Positions 7,385 through 15,574 of a stretch of 64,000 bases of DNA are shown here, piece after piece. Under the pieces are notes generated by a model. That model did not search any database, was not told the DNA's origin, and saw only the letters and a program-made list of their open reading frames with translations. The stretch spans positions 62,001 to 126,000 of the forward strand of contig CALCBD010000018.1 in assembly GCA_937897985.1 (NCBI GenBank). The letters run 5' to 3'. This DNA is from an uncultured Paludibacter sp. (lineage in GTDB: Bacteria > Bacteroidota > Bacteroidia > Bacteroidales > Paludibacteraceae). The position numbers were made by a program, and so were the translations under genes. Positions within the stretch are counted from its first letter, which is position 1. Every line of letters starts with the position of its first letter.

Positions 7385-8872
7385 ATGAAAAAAAAGTATT
7401 TTGTGTTTATTTTTTTATGTGTAGCGGGAATAACTGAAGCCCGGACGGTAGTTTCGCTGGAACAATGCAGGGAGATGGCCCTAAAGCATAATAAAACTTT
7501 ACAAATGGCAGAGGAAAATGTGAAAGCAGCCAACGAGCTTAAAAAATCTGCATTTACGCAGTTTTTACCTAATTTTTCGGCCGAAGGTGCATATACACGG
7601 AACGGAAAAAATCTTTCGCTGCTTTCGGAAGATGCATTGTTGCCGGTAGGAACAAAAATGTCGGATGGTTCATTTGGTTTTACAGCCGACCAGATCAGTA
7701 ATAAGTGGACACTGATCAATGGTTCGCCGGTTCCATTGGATGCGGGAGGAGTTCCGTTCAATCCGTCAACAAATCCCGAAAAGATTCTTTGGAAGGGTTA
7801 TGCAATACTGCCAAAAGAAGCACTCGAATTTGATATTCAAAATGTTTTTGCCGGAAGTGTAGGTTTTGTTCAACCTTTGTTTATGGGGGGTAAAATTGCA
7901 GAGCTTTACAAAATGGCCAAATATGGCGAGCGTTTGGCTAATGCTCAAAAACTGAACAAAGAACAGGAATTACTCGTGGAAGTTGATGAAGCTTACTGGC
8001 GGGTGGTTTCGCTCGAAAACAAAATTAAACTGGCCAACGAATACCGAAATCTGGTAGCCAGAGTTGAAACGAATGTGAAAGTGATGATCGAAGAGGGTGT
8101 AGCTACTAAGGCAGATGCATTGAAAGTCAGGGTGAAACTAAACGAAGCTGAAGTTTCGGTTGCAAAAGCCGAAAACGGGTTGAGTCTTTCGCGTATGGCT
8201 TTAAATCAGCTGTGTGGAATGCCGCTCGATTCGGTATATCAACTGACGGATGAGCATCTGAATGCTGTTGAATACGTACCTCAGCTGATACCGGTGGAGC
8301 AGGCATTGCAGAACCGGCCCGAGGTTACTGCGCTTACACAACTTCATAACATTGCAAAATCGAATGAAAAAATCATGTTCTCAAGATTTCTGCCAACAAT
8401 TGCCTTGTCGGGTAATTATCTGGTTTCCAATCCAAATGTGTATAACGGATATGAAAACGAATTCGGAGGTATGTTTTCGGTAGGAGTTGTAGCTCATGTT
8501 CCTTTGTTTCATTTCGGAGATAAAATTCACACCCTTAATGCAGCCCGGTCGCAAACCAGAATTGCTGAAATGCAGGTAGAGGAAGTAAAGGAAAAAATGC
8601 AACTTCAAATTAAGCAAAGTTCATACAAGGTAGCCGAAAGTCTTAAAAAACAGGCAACAACACAGCATAATGTAGAACAGGCTGCCGAAAATCTGAAATA
8701 TGCTACAGACGGCTTTGAGGAAGGAGTAATTTCATCAACCGAATTACTTGCAGCCCAGACAGCCTGGTTATCGGCAAAGTCGGACGATATTGATGCTGCT
8801 ATTGAGGTTCGTTTGTGCGATTTGTATCTGCAGAAATCGCAGGGTACAATGGGAATACAGGCAAAAAAATAA
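7385..8872 (+). CDS. TolC-like outer-membrane efflux protein
   Basis: This 495-residue protein has a cleavable signal peptide (residues about 1-19, ending ITEA) followed by two outer-membrane efflux repeats rich in alternating alpha-helical coiled coil (QCREMALKHNKTLQMAEENV at the start, and again from about residue 300). TolC homologues form trimeric channels that span the outer membrane and reach into the periplasm to meet an inner-membrane pump through a HlyD-type adaptor. Exactly that adaptor and two permeases follow in the same direction. The gene is first in the MarR-controlled operon, 35 bases after the predicted start of transcription. Confidence 0.9.
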   Translation: MKKKYFVFIFLCVAGITEARTVVSLEQCREMALKHNKTLQMAEENVKAANELKKSAFTQFLPNFSAEGAYTRNGKNLSLLSEDALLPVGTKMSDGSFGFTADQISNKWTLINGSPVPLDAGGVPFNPSTNPEKILWKGYAILPKEALEFDIQNVFAGSVGFVQPLFMGGKIAELYKMAKYGERLANAQKLNKEQELLVEVDEAYWRVVSLENKIKLANEYRNLVARVETNVKVMIEEGVATKADALKVRVKLNEAEVSVAKAENGLSLSRMALNQLCGMPLDSVYQLTDEHLNAVEYVPQLIPVEQALQNRPEVTALTQLHNIAKSNEKIMFSRFLPTIALSGNYLVSNPNVYNGYENEFGGMFSVGVVAHVPLFHFGDKIHTLNAARSQTRIAEMQVEEVKEKMQLQIKQSSYKVAESLKKQATTQHNVEQAAENLKYATDGFEEGVISSTELLAAQTAWLSAKSDDIDAAIEVRLCDLYLQKSQGTMGIQAKK

Positions 8873-8971
8873 TGTGCCAATAAGTCAATATGTTGGAAAA
8901 CAGAGATATATTATTTATAAAAACTTTTCAGAAAATTATTTACAAATCAACTTTTTTAAAATATTACAACA

Positions 8972-9964
8972 ATGAAAAAAAATAATAAAGAGCTCAGAGT
9001 AGGATTATTCGGGTTAATCATAGTTTTAGTAATGGTATTTGTTATCGGAATTTATGTTTACAAACCCGAACCTGTCATTTTGCAGGGCGAAGCAGTTGCA
9101 TCTGAGTACAGGATTTCGGGTAAAGTGCCGGGACGTATCAAACAGTTTAGCGGCGATGAAGGTACAAGGGTAAATGCCGGTGATACACTGGTATTTATTG
9201 ATAGTCCGGAGTTGGATGCAAAATTATTTCAGGCCAATGCAGCCGAAAATGCAGCACTTGCACAAAACAAAAAAGCTGTAAAAGGTGCACGTAAAGAACT
9301 GATTACAGGAGCTTTTGAAATGTGGAAAAAAGCCGAGGTTGGTGTTGATATCATGAAAAAATCGTACGATCGGGTACAACACCTGTATGACAAGGGAGTG
9401 GTCACTGCTCAAAAACGCGACGAAGCCGAAGCACAATACAAAGCAGCAGTAGCAACAGCAAGTGCTGCCAAATCGCAATACGACATGGCTGTGAACGGAG
9501 CCGAAAACGAGGATAAAGAAGCTGCCATGGCATTGGTGGACAGAGCTAAAGGCGCTGTAAAAGAAGTGGAATCTTACCTTCACGAAACAGTTCTAACTTC
9601 GCCTGTTGATGGCGAAATCAGTGAGATTTATCCCAAAAGGGGTGAGCTTGTTGGCACAGGTGCTCCGATAATGAGCATTGTGGATTTGAACGACCTTTGG
9701 TTTAGCTTTAATGTGCGTGAAGATTTGCTTGGCGATATGAAAATGGGAAGTTCGTTTAAAGTGAGAATCCCTGCATTGAACAATCAGGAAGTAGAAGTTA
9801 AAGTGGATTATATTAAGGCATTAGCAAGTTATGCTACCTGGAAAGCCACCAAAACAAGCGGTCAGTTTGATGTAAAAACCTTTGAGGTAAGAGCCCGTCC
9901 GGTTCAGAAAATTGCCGATTTAAGGCCGGGAATGACCGCTTTAGTCGAAAAAACACTGAACTAA
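8972..9964 (+). CDS. HlyD-family membrane fusion protein
   Basis: This 330-residue protein has one N-terminal transmembrane anchor (about residues 10-30). A split biotinyl-lipoyl domain follows: the first half around ASEYRISGKVPGRIKQF, the second around VLTSPVDGEISEIYPKRGELVG. Between the halves is an Ala/Glu/Lys-rich helical hairpin (about 80-190). A beta-barrel domain comes last. Adaptors of this type bridge an inner-membrane ABC or MFS pump and a TolC channel in the periplasm. It is second in the efflux operon, after a 99-base gap. Confidence 0.92.
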   Translation: MKKNNKELRVGLFGLIIVLVMVFVIGIYVYKPEPVILQGEAVASEYRISGKVPGRIKQFSGDEGTRVNAGDTLVFIDSPELDAKLFQANAAENAALAQNKKAVKGARKELITGAFEMWKKAEVGVDIMKKSYDRVQHLYDKGVVTAQKRDEAEAQYKAAVATASAAKSQYDMAVNGAENEDKEAAMALVDRAKGAVKEVESYLHETVLTSPVDGEISEIYPKRGELVGTGAPIMSIVDLNDLWFSFNVREDLLGDMKMGSSFKVRIPALNNQEVEVKVDYIKALASYATWKATKTSGQFDVKTFEVRARPVQKIADLRPGMTALVEKTLN

Positions 9965-10034
9965 AAAAGCCTTTTTTAAATTTGACTTTTAACTAATAAA
10001 AGGTCGTAAATCATTTTTATAAAACTGACTAAAA

Positions 10035-11213
10035 ATGTCAAAAAATAAATTTTCAGCATTTTATAAAACATTCATGCGTGAATTAAAACGGATGGGGAGT
10101 CGCCCTGTCTATTTTCTCGGAACGGTAGGAGTGATGTTTTTTTGCTATGTTTTTTTTCTTTCGTTTATGAGCGAAGGTCAGCCCGATAAGATGCCGGTGG
10201 GAGTGGTAGATCTCGACAATTCACCCTTATCGAGGCAGTTTCTGCGCAATCTGAATGCTACACAACAGGCAGATATTGTGGAAAATCTGAGTAGCTACAC
10301 CGAAGCACGCAAGGAGATGCAGAAGGGGAAGATTTATGCATTTGTGGTGATAAAAGACAATTTTGAAGCTGAGGTTTTATCGAATCGTCGTCCGAAAATC
10401 ACATTTTACGTGAACGATGCTTATTTGGTAGCAGGTTCGTTGTTGCTTAAGGACATCACCTATATGAGCGAATTAACTTCGGGAGCTATGAAGCAAAAGG
10501 TACTGAAAGCAAAAGGAGTTGACGAGAGCAGAATCATGGGAATAATACAGCCGGTCAGCCTTGATACTCATCTTATTGGAAATCCGTGGGCAAATTATGG
10601 CGTATATTTATTAAATTTGCTTTTGCCGGGTGTGTTACAGCTAATGATACTGATGCTTACCATTTTTGCAATTGGTATCGAGCTGAAAGAGAAAACATCC
10701 CGACTATGGTTACGAACTTCGGATAATTCAATTTTTGTAGCACTAATGGGGAAATTGATGCCTTATACACTGGTTTTTACATTGTTGGGGATTATCGGTG
10801 ATGTGCTTTTATACTGGTACATGGGTTATCCTGTTCATTCCAATATTTTATGGATGTTTTTAACAACATTTCTGTATGTGGTAGCCTATCAGGCGTTGGG
10901 AATTTTAATTATCGGAATTACGCCCGTTTTGCGGGATGGTGTAACAATAGCTGCCTTTTATGGCTTACTCGGATTCACATTTGCCGGTTTTACATTTCCT
11001 ATTGAGCAAATGCCCTATGTAGCACAGATTTTCAGTTATTTGTTTCCTATCCGGTTTTACTTTAAAATCTATGTCAATCAGGCATTATATGGTTTAAATA
11101 TAGCATATTCAATAAGTTATCTGCTGGCACTCATCGTTTTTACTGTTTTTCCCATGTTTGTATATGTGCGGTTAAAGAAAGCTGCAATTTATCAAAATTA
11201 TCCAATAAAATAA
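10035..11213 (+). CDS. ABC-2 type permease (YhhJ/YbhR-like), first subunit
   Basis: This 392-residue protein has the ABC-2 membrane_3 layout: one N-terminal membrane segment (about residues 22-45), a large extracytoplasmic domain (VGVVDLDNSPLSRQFLRNL onward), then about five C-terminal membrane helices from residue 180. Such permeases are normally energised by an ABC ATPase, but none is encoded in this operon. It lies between the adaptor and a second, similar permease four bases downstream, so the two probably form a heterodimer that exports a drug or lipid-like compound. Confidence 0.88.
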   Translation: MSKNKFSAFYKTFMRELKRMGSRPVYFLGTVGVMFFCYVFFLSFMSEGQPDKMPVGVVDLDNSPLSRQFLRNLNATQQADIVENLSSYTEARKEMQKGKIYAFVVIKDNFEAEVLSNRRPKITFYVNDAYLVAGSLLLKDITYMSELTSGAMKQKVLKAKGVDESRIMGIIQPVSLDTHLIGNPWANYGVYLLNLLLPGVLQLMILMLTIFAIGIELKEKTSRLWLRTSDNSIFVALMGKLMPYTLVFTLLGIIGDVLLYWYMGYPVHSNILWMFLTTFLYVVAYQALGILIIGITPVLRDGVTIAAFYGLLGFTFAGFTFPIEQMPYVAQIFSYLFPIRFYFKIYVNQALYGLNIAYSISYLLALIVFTVFPMFVYVRLKKAAIYQNYPIK

Positions 11214-11217
11214 AGTA

Positions 11218-12444
11218 ATGAAAAATTCAAATAAAGATATGTCGTTGATATTGAGATTTATTTCACATATCAGGGCTATGTTTTATGTTTTTATCGACGA
11301 GGTAAAAAATATTTTTAAAGATCGTGGGGTAGTCGTAATTGTAATTCTTGCAGTTTTAGTTTATCCATTGTTGTACTGTTCGCTTTATATGAACGAAACA
11401 CTGGTGGATGTCCCGGTGGTTGTGGTTGATGATTCGCATACCGCAAAGTCGGCCGAGTTTTCCAGACATTTGGATGCCACGCGCGATGTGAAGGTTTACA
11501 GCAAGGCAAACAATATGCACGAGGCAGAGTTGCTGTTTAATACATCTAAAGTTCACGGTATTATTTATATTCCTGCCGATTTTGATAAAAAACTGAACCG
11601 GGGTGAACAGGCTATTGTGTCGGTTTACAGTGATATGAGTAGTTTTCTGTATTACAGAGCACTAATCCTGTCGACCAATTATGTGGCACTTGATTTAGGT
11701 AAGGATATTCAGGTACAGCGACTCAATGCAATGGGAATAACCGGTGAGCAACAGGCAGTTATATCAGAGCCAATTCCATATGAAAGTGTAATCCTGTTCA
11801 ATGAAGGCATGGGGTTTGCGAGTTTTCTTATGCCGGCAATTTTGATTCTGATTATACATCAAACCCTGTTTTTCGGAATCGGAATGGCAGCTGGAACAGC
11901 ACGTGAGGAAAACCGTTATCATGAATTGGTAAACAGCAGCGTACACAGAGGCGGTATATTTCGGGTAATTCTCGGAAAGACGCTTGCATTTTTCTCGATT
12001 TATATGTTATGGTCGGTATATTTGCTTGGTTTTATACCCTGGTTATTCAATTTGCCACACATAGGTAATCCGTTTACCCTGCTTGAATTTATTGTGCCAT
12101 TTTTATTGGCAAGTATTTTCTTCTCAATGACTGTTTCGGTTTTTGTTCCGAGTCGTGAAATACAGATGGTTTTATTGTTGTTTTTCTCACTTATACTGCT
12201 GTTTTTGAGTGGAATATCCTGGCCGCAATCAAATATCAGCGGTTTCTGGAGGTTGTTCGGTTGGTTGTTTCCTGCTACTTTTGGTATACAGGCTTACTTT
12301 AAAATCAATACCATGGGTGCAGGTATTCATGAAATCGTTTTTGAACAAACCGGTTTATGGATACAAACAGCTATCTATTTTATAACCACAACGATAGCTT
12401 TTTACGGCCAGATTTATAAAAAAAGAAATGAAATTCAGCAATGA
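11218..12444 (+). CDS. ABC-2 type permease, second subunit
   Basis: This 408-residue paralogue of the preceding permease has the same order: a membrane anchor (about residues 38-56), a periplasmic domain starting with VPVVVVDDSHTAKSAEFSRHL, then a block of about five membrane helices from residue 200, with the AAGTAREENRYHELV cytoplasmic loop. The start lies four bases after the stop of the first permease. It is the last gene of the efflux operon and is followed by a strong terminator (12478-12526). No nucleotide-binding subunit or motif is present. Confidence 0.88.
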   Translation: MKNSNKDMSLILRFISHIRAMFYVFIDEVKNIFKDRGVVVIVILAVLVYPLLYCSLYMNETLVDVPVVVVDDSHTAKSAEFSRHLDATRDVKVYSKANNMHEAELLFNTSKVHGIIYIPADFDKKLNRGEQAIVSVYSDMSSFLYYRALILSTNYVALDLGKDIQVQRLNAMGITGEQQAVISEPIPYESVILFNEGMGFASFLMPAILILIIHQTLFFGIGMAAGTAREENRYHELVNSSVHRGGIFRVILGKTLAFFSIYMLWSVYLLGFIPWLFNLPHIGNPFTLLEFIVPFLLASIFFSMTVSVFVPSREIQMVLLLFFSLILLFLSGISWPQSNISGFWRLFGWLFPATFGIQAYFKINTMGAGIHEIVFEQTGLWIQTAIYFITTTIAFYGQIYKKRNEIQQ

Positions 12445-12477
12445 TAAATTGAACATTTAAAATTCTGACATGTTTGA

Positions 12478-12526
12478 AAATACAATTTCGCAAAAAATAA
12501 TTACCTTTGCGAAGTTGTATTTTTTT
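12478..12526 (+). terminator. Strong intrinsic terminator of the efflux operon
   Basis: A 17-bp stem (12478-12494 with 12506-12522, one T-G wobble) closes an 11-base loop and is followed by a run of seven T. The right arm and loop contain a perfect TACCTTTG (12502-12509), the likely -7 element of the next gene, so terminator and promoter overlap. Confidence 0.85.
12502..12509 (+). promoter_or_regulatory. -7 element (TACCTTTG) for the divIC-like gene
   Basis: A perfect TAnnTTTG match lies 67 bases before the ATG at 12576 and is embedded in the terminator hairpin of the preceding operon. The nearest TTTG (12473-12476) is 25 bases upstream, longer than the normal spacing. Confidence 0.45.
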
Positions 12527-12575
12527 GTAAAGAAAAATTACATTTTTAAGAATAATGTAAAGATTGCCAACGTAG

Positions 12576-12884
12576 ATGTCATCAAAAAATAAAATATTGT
12601 CAGGAATTAAACGTTTGATATTCAATAAATATATCATTGTTTTGCTCTTTTTTGCCGTGTTTATTACTTTTTTCGATCAACATAATCTGATCCAACGCTG
12701 GGAAACACACCGGAAAATTTATGAGCTCCAGAACGAATATCAATATTACAGAAACGAGATTGAAAAAAACAAAACTGAAATGCACAGACTTACCAACGAC
12801 GATCAATATCTTGAGAAATTTGCCCGTGAACATTATCACATGAGAAAAAAGAATGAGGTGATTTTTGTTTTTAAAGGCGAGTAA
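12576..12884 (+). CDS. Septum formation initiator, FtsB/DivIC family
   Basis: This 102-residue bitopic protein has a short basic cytoplasmic tail, one membrane helix (about residues 18-35), then a coiled coil (about 43-75) and the conserved end with DQYLEKFAREHYHMRKKNEVIFVF. That end is the hallmark of the DivIC/FtsB family, which joins FtsL/FtsQ in the divisome and acts in the periplasm. Length and topology are normal. It stands alone between the efflux operon and a small membrane protein. Confidence 0.9.
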   Translation: MSSKNKILSGIKRLIFNKYIIVLLFFAVFITFFDQHNLIQRWETHRKIYELQNEYQYYRNEIEKNKTEMHRLTNDDQYLEKFAREHYHMRKKNEVIFVFKGE

Positions 12885-12997
12885 TATATTTTTAATCAAT
12901 AAATTAAATAAAGTTTACAGTCTTTTCATCTATCTTTTTCACCTGTTTCTTTATCAATCACTACCCGTTCAGAATTCACAATTTTACAATCATAATA

Positions 12998-13321
12998 ATG
13001 TTTTCAAAATACAGTCAGCTTTTCATTATAACCGGCGGATTAGCAACCATCGCAGGTGCTGTTTCGCAATTACTTAATCTGAGTTATGCACCATACATAT
13101 TTGCTTTTGGTGCAGTATTACTAATTTTAAATCAGTTAATAGTTGTAGTCGAAGACAAAGATGGTGACTTTCGTACCAAAAGACTTGCAAGGCTTTCGTT
13201 ACTGGCAAGCCTGTTGTTAGGTTTGGCTGCATATCTGATGTTCACCGAATCGAATTCATGGGTAGTGGCTGTGTTGATGTATGCACTGATTTCCATATTC
13301 CTTTCATTCAGAGGGAAATGA
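12998..13321 (+). CDS. Small four-helix membrane protein, function unknown
   Basis: This 107-residue protein has about four membrane segments: residues about 8-27, 31-50, 64-82 and 88-104. A short acidic/basic cytoplasmic loop (VEDKDGDFRTKRLARL) lies between the second and third. I recognise no catalytic motif. The gene sits 113 bases after the divIC-like gene in the same direction and ends before a bidirectional terminator. It resembles short conserved inner-membrane proteins of Bacteroidota; no role can be read. Confidence 0.75.
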   Translation: MFSKYSQLFIITGGLATIAGAVSQLLNLSYAPYIFAFGAVLLILNQLIVVVEDKDGDFRTKRLARLSLLASLLLGLAAYLMFTESNSWVVAVLMYALISIFLSFRGK

Positions 13322-13387
13322 TTCAGAAGTTGAAATGAATTTTAATTCTGTGCTGAAATTTTAACCGGCTTACAAAGGGGTTTAAAC

Positions 13388-13428
13388 AAAAAATGCAATT
13401 TCCGTCGATACAGGAAATTGCATTTTTT
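13388..13428. terminator. Bidirectional terminator between the small membrane protein and ompH
   Basis: A 16-bp perfect inverted repeat (13388-13403 with 13413-13428) closes a nine-base loop. Its outer arms are six A and six T, so it works as a terminator in both directions, between converging genes. Confidence 0.88.
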
Positions 13429-13453
13429 GTTATACTATTGTTGAATTTAATGC

Positions 13454-14059
13454 TTATTTTTTGGCAGCATATCTTTTGTTCAGCAAATCGGTAATTTCGG
13501 CAGTAATATCATATCCTTTGGTGGCAAACAAGATATTGTCGCTTGAAGTATTACTGAAAATAACCTGATATTTCTGATTTTTATTGTAGATTTTCAGGAA
13601 GGCATTAATTGTGTCGCGAAGTTGTTCGCTCATTTTTTGCTGAACCTGCAAAAGTTGCTGACTCAATTGTCCGTCCAAATCGCGTAAATCCTGCTGACGT
13701 TTAAGCAGACGTGATTGTTCCTGTTCGGCTCTTTCCCTGCTTAAAAAAGCATTAGCTTCGAGTTTGCGTTGAAATTCGCCCATTTCAGACTGAAGCTGAC
13801 GGGCTTTAGTGTTAATATTCAATCGTGAATCTTCCTGTCTTTTAATCAGCGACTCATTGGCTTCTTTGGCAAATTGATAATTAAGTAACAACGAATCGAC
13901 GTTGATATAAGCAAAGGGAAGTTTACCTGTGCGGATGGTTTCATTTTTAAATTCGGTTTTTTCGGTATCCGAATTTTTGTTACCTCCAAAAACCTTGATA
14001 AAAAGAACAATTACTGCAATTGCCAATACAGCGTTTAAAATGAGTGATAGGTTTTTCAT
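13454..14059 (-). CDS. OmpH/Skp-family periplasmic chaperone
   Basis: This 201-residue protein starts with a hydrophobic signal anchor or signal peptide (about residues 4-24). It then has FAYINVDSLLLNYQFAKEANESL, the characteristic start of OmpH domains, a long coiled coil (about 70-150) and a C-terminal segment ending in TAEITDLLNKRYAAKK. Skp/OmpH chaperones are trimeric, tentacle-like holders of unfolded outer-membrane proteins in the periplasm. The absence of a clear cleavage site suggests it may stay membrane-tethered. It follows the small protein at 14070 by ten bases on the same strand. Confidence 0.87.
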   Translation of the reverse strand: MKNLSLILNAVLAIAVIVLFIKVFGGNKNSDTEKTEFKNETIRTGKLPFAYINVDSLLLNYQFAKEANESLIKRQEDSRLNINTKARQLQSEMGEFQRKLEANAFLSRERAEQEQSRLLKRQQDLRDLDGQLSQQLLQVQQKMSEQLRDTINAFLKIYNKNQKYQVIFSNTSSDNILFATKGYDITAEITDLLNKRYAAKK

Positions 14060-14069
14060 ACTTTTTTAT

Positions 14070-14309
14070 TCAATGATTATAATTTTTAGTAATCTCATTC
14101 ATCATGTCATTGTTAGTCAATGGCTTGATGGTTTTTTGTGCATTTCTGTCCTGGGTTGTGGCACAATGTACCCCTTTATTTTTAAGAGCCGTATTGCCAC
14201 CTATGTGAATGTTTGGAAACTCGCCACCTTTGATAAAGAAAATCCTGAATCCCAGCAACAAAACGCCTGCAATTAGTAGAATGGCTGAAATAATAAATGC
14301 TTGTAACAT
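14070..14309 (-). CDS. Small membrane-anchored protein, Bacteroidota-type, function unknown
   Basis: I start this gene at the ATG at 14309 (79 residues) because a perfect -7 element lies at 14333-14340, between this codon and the next upstream in-frame start. The protein has one N-terminal membrane helix (about residues 3-23), then GEFPNIHIGGNTALKNKGVHCATTQDRNAQK, a conserved Gly/Asn-rich stretch with one Cys. I recall similar short proteins next to other Bacteroidota housekeeping genes but know no function. It is co-transcribed with ompH, ten bases downstream. Confidence 0.7.
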   Translation of the reverse strand: MLQAFIISAILLIAGVLLLGFRIFFIKGGEFPNIHIGGNTALKNKGVHCATTQDRNAQKTIKPLTNNDMMNEITKNYNH

Positions 14310-14332
14310 AACTTTTATCTGATAAATTCGTG

Positions 14333-14340
14333 CAAAGATA
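14333..14340 (-). promoter_or_regulatory. -7 element (TATCTTTG) for the small protein/ompH pair
   Basis: A perfect minus-strand TAnnTTTG match, 24 bases before the ATG at 14309. A -33 TTG is not evident. Confidence 0.5.
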
Positions 14341-14518
14341 ATTTTTTTAGAACACATCGATTCATTGTCGAAGTAATTTTTAGGAAATTGAATGTTTTGT
14401 TCGATTTTTTAACTGTCTTTAAGATATCGGAATTTTATAGCAAGCTGCAAACGAACTTCAACATTTCACTTTATTCAATTTTTTTAAGAAACACCGAAGT
14501 CTTATGAAAAAATCTGAC

Positions 14519-14526
14519 TATATTTG
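14519..14526 (+). promoter_or_regulatory. -7 element (TATATTTG), probable promoter of the large polysaccharide locus
   Basis: A perfect TAnnTTTG match in the only substantial gap upstream of wzm. A short hairpin (14530-14550) would form at the very 5' end of the transcript. There is no clear TTG -33 box. Confidence 0.5.
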
Positions 14527-14720
14527 CGTCGTAAAAACTGTAATTTTACGGTTTATTGCTTGGTTTCTGAATGGGACTGAGGAGTATTGTTGCGTTTGTG
14601 AATGTACAATTATATGTTAATAACATCTAATACAGTGGAAAAATCAAGCTGTAATATTCATTGATATATCATCGGAAATCATAAAGCATTTTGTCAGAAA
14701 AATCTATAATACAGCAGAGA

Positions 14721-15557
14721 ATGGATTATACTACAGTTATTAAACCCAAAAATAAATTATTAGAAGTCGATTTTAAAGAGATATGGAGGTACCGCGATTT
14801 ATTCTCGATGTTTGTAAAGCGGAATATCATCACACAGTACAAGCAGACAATACTTGGTCCGGCATGGTTTGTAATTCAACCTGTTTTGCAAACCATTATG
14901 TTTATGATTGTTTTCGGGGGAATTGCAGGTATTTCGACAGACGGACTTCCTCAGGCACTGTTTTATATGTTGGGAATTGTGTCGTGGAATTATTTTTCAG
15001 ATTGTCTGAATAAAACATCCTCCACATTTACCGATAATCAGGCCATATTCGGCAAAGTGTATTTTCCACGGCTGATAGTTCCTCTTTCCACTGTTGCTTC
15101 GAACCTTGTTCGTATGGGCATTCAGTTTGTGCTTTTTATTGCAGTTTACCTCTATTTTGTATTTACCGGCTCTCACATTGCACCGAATATTTATATCCTT
15201 CTCATACCACTGTTGGTTTTAATGCTTGCAGGTTTGTCCTTAGGATTTGGCATCATAATTTCATCGATGACCACCAAATACCGCGATTTAACCATTCTGT
15301 TTACATTTATCGTCCAACTCTGGCAATATGCCACACCGGTAATGTATCCTCTCAGCATTATACCCGATCGATACAGATGGATTGTTGCGCTCAATCCTAT
15401 CACTTCCATTGTGGAGACTTTCAAATACGGAACCATGGGAACAGGAGTTTTCAGTTGGGCGCAGTTAACATACAGTTTTGTTTTTATGGTGATATTGCTG
15501 GCTGTGGGTGTGGTGGTATTTAACAAGGTACAGCGAAGTTTTATGGATACGGTGTAA
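14721..15557 (+). CDS. wzm: Polysaccharide ABC exporter permease (Wzm)
   Basis: The ABC-2 permease has six membrane helices after a short cytoplasmic N-terminus carrying VDFKEIWRYRDLFSMFVKRN and QYKQTILGPAWFVIQP, both typical of Wzm/TagG-type exporters of O-antigen or teichoic acid. I prefer the ATG at 14721 (278 residues); a TTG at 14691 would add ten residues but has no supporting context. With the ATPase encoded two genes later it would export an undecaprenyl-diphosphate-linked polysaccharide across the inner membrane. It is the first gene of the long plus-strand locus and lies 17 bases before gmd. Confidence 0.9.
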   Translation: MDYTTVIKPKNKLLEVDFKEIWRYRDLFSMFVKRNIITQYKQTILGPAWFVIQPVLQTIMFMIVFGGIAGISTDGLPQALFYMLGIVSWNYFSDCLNKTSSTFTDNQAIFGKVYFPRLIVPLSTVASNLVRMGIQFVLFIAVYLYFVFTGSHIAPNIYILLIPLLVLMLAGLSLGFGIIISSMTTKYRDLTILFTFIVQLWQYATPVMYPLSIIPDRYRWIVALNPITSIVETFKYGTMGTGVFSWAQLTYSFVFMVILLAVGVVVFNKVQRSFMDTV

Positions 15558-15574
15558 AATATAAAACATTATAA

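Larger units (their letters stand above)
14310..14720. other. Divergent intergenic region with long leader of the polysaccharide locus
   Basis: About 410 bases separate the ompH-side gene from wzm. They hold a minus-strand -7 element (14333-14340), a plus-strand -7 element (14519-14526) and, just after the latter, a hairpin with arms CGTAAAA (14530-14536) and TTTTACG (14544-14550). Transcription from 14519-14526 would leave a leader of roughly 190 bases before the ATG at 14721. No UpxY/NusG-type antiterminator gene is seen nearby. Confidence 0.5.

Noticed and set aside
9224..9583. Long antisense frame inside the HlyD-like gene
   Set aside because: It lies wholly within a well-supported gene and encodes a biased Phe/Cys/Ser-rich sequence, typical of a shadow frame.
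14691..14720. TTG at 14691 as wzm start
   Set aside because: The ATG at 14721 gives the usual Wzm N-terminus; the extra ten residues show no conservation that I recognise.
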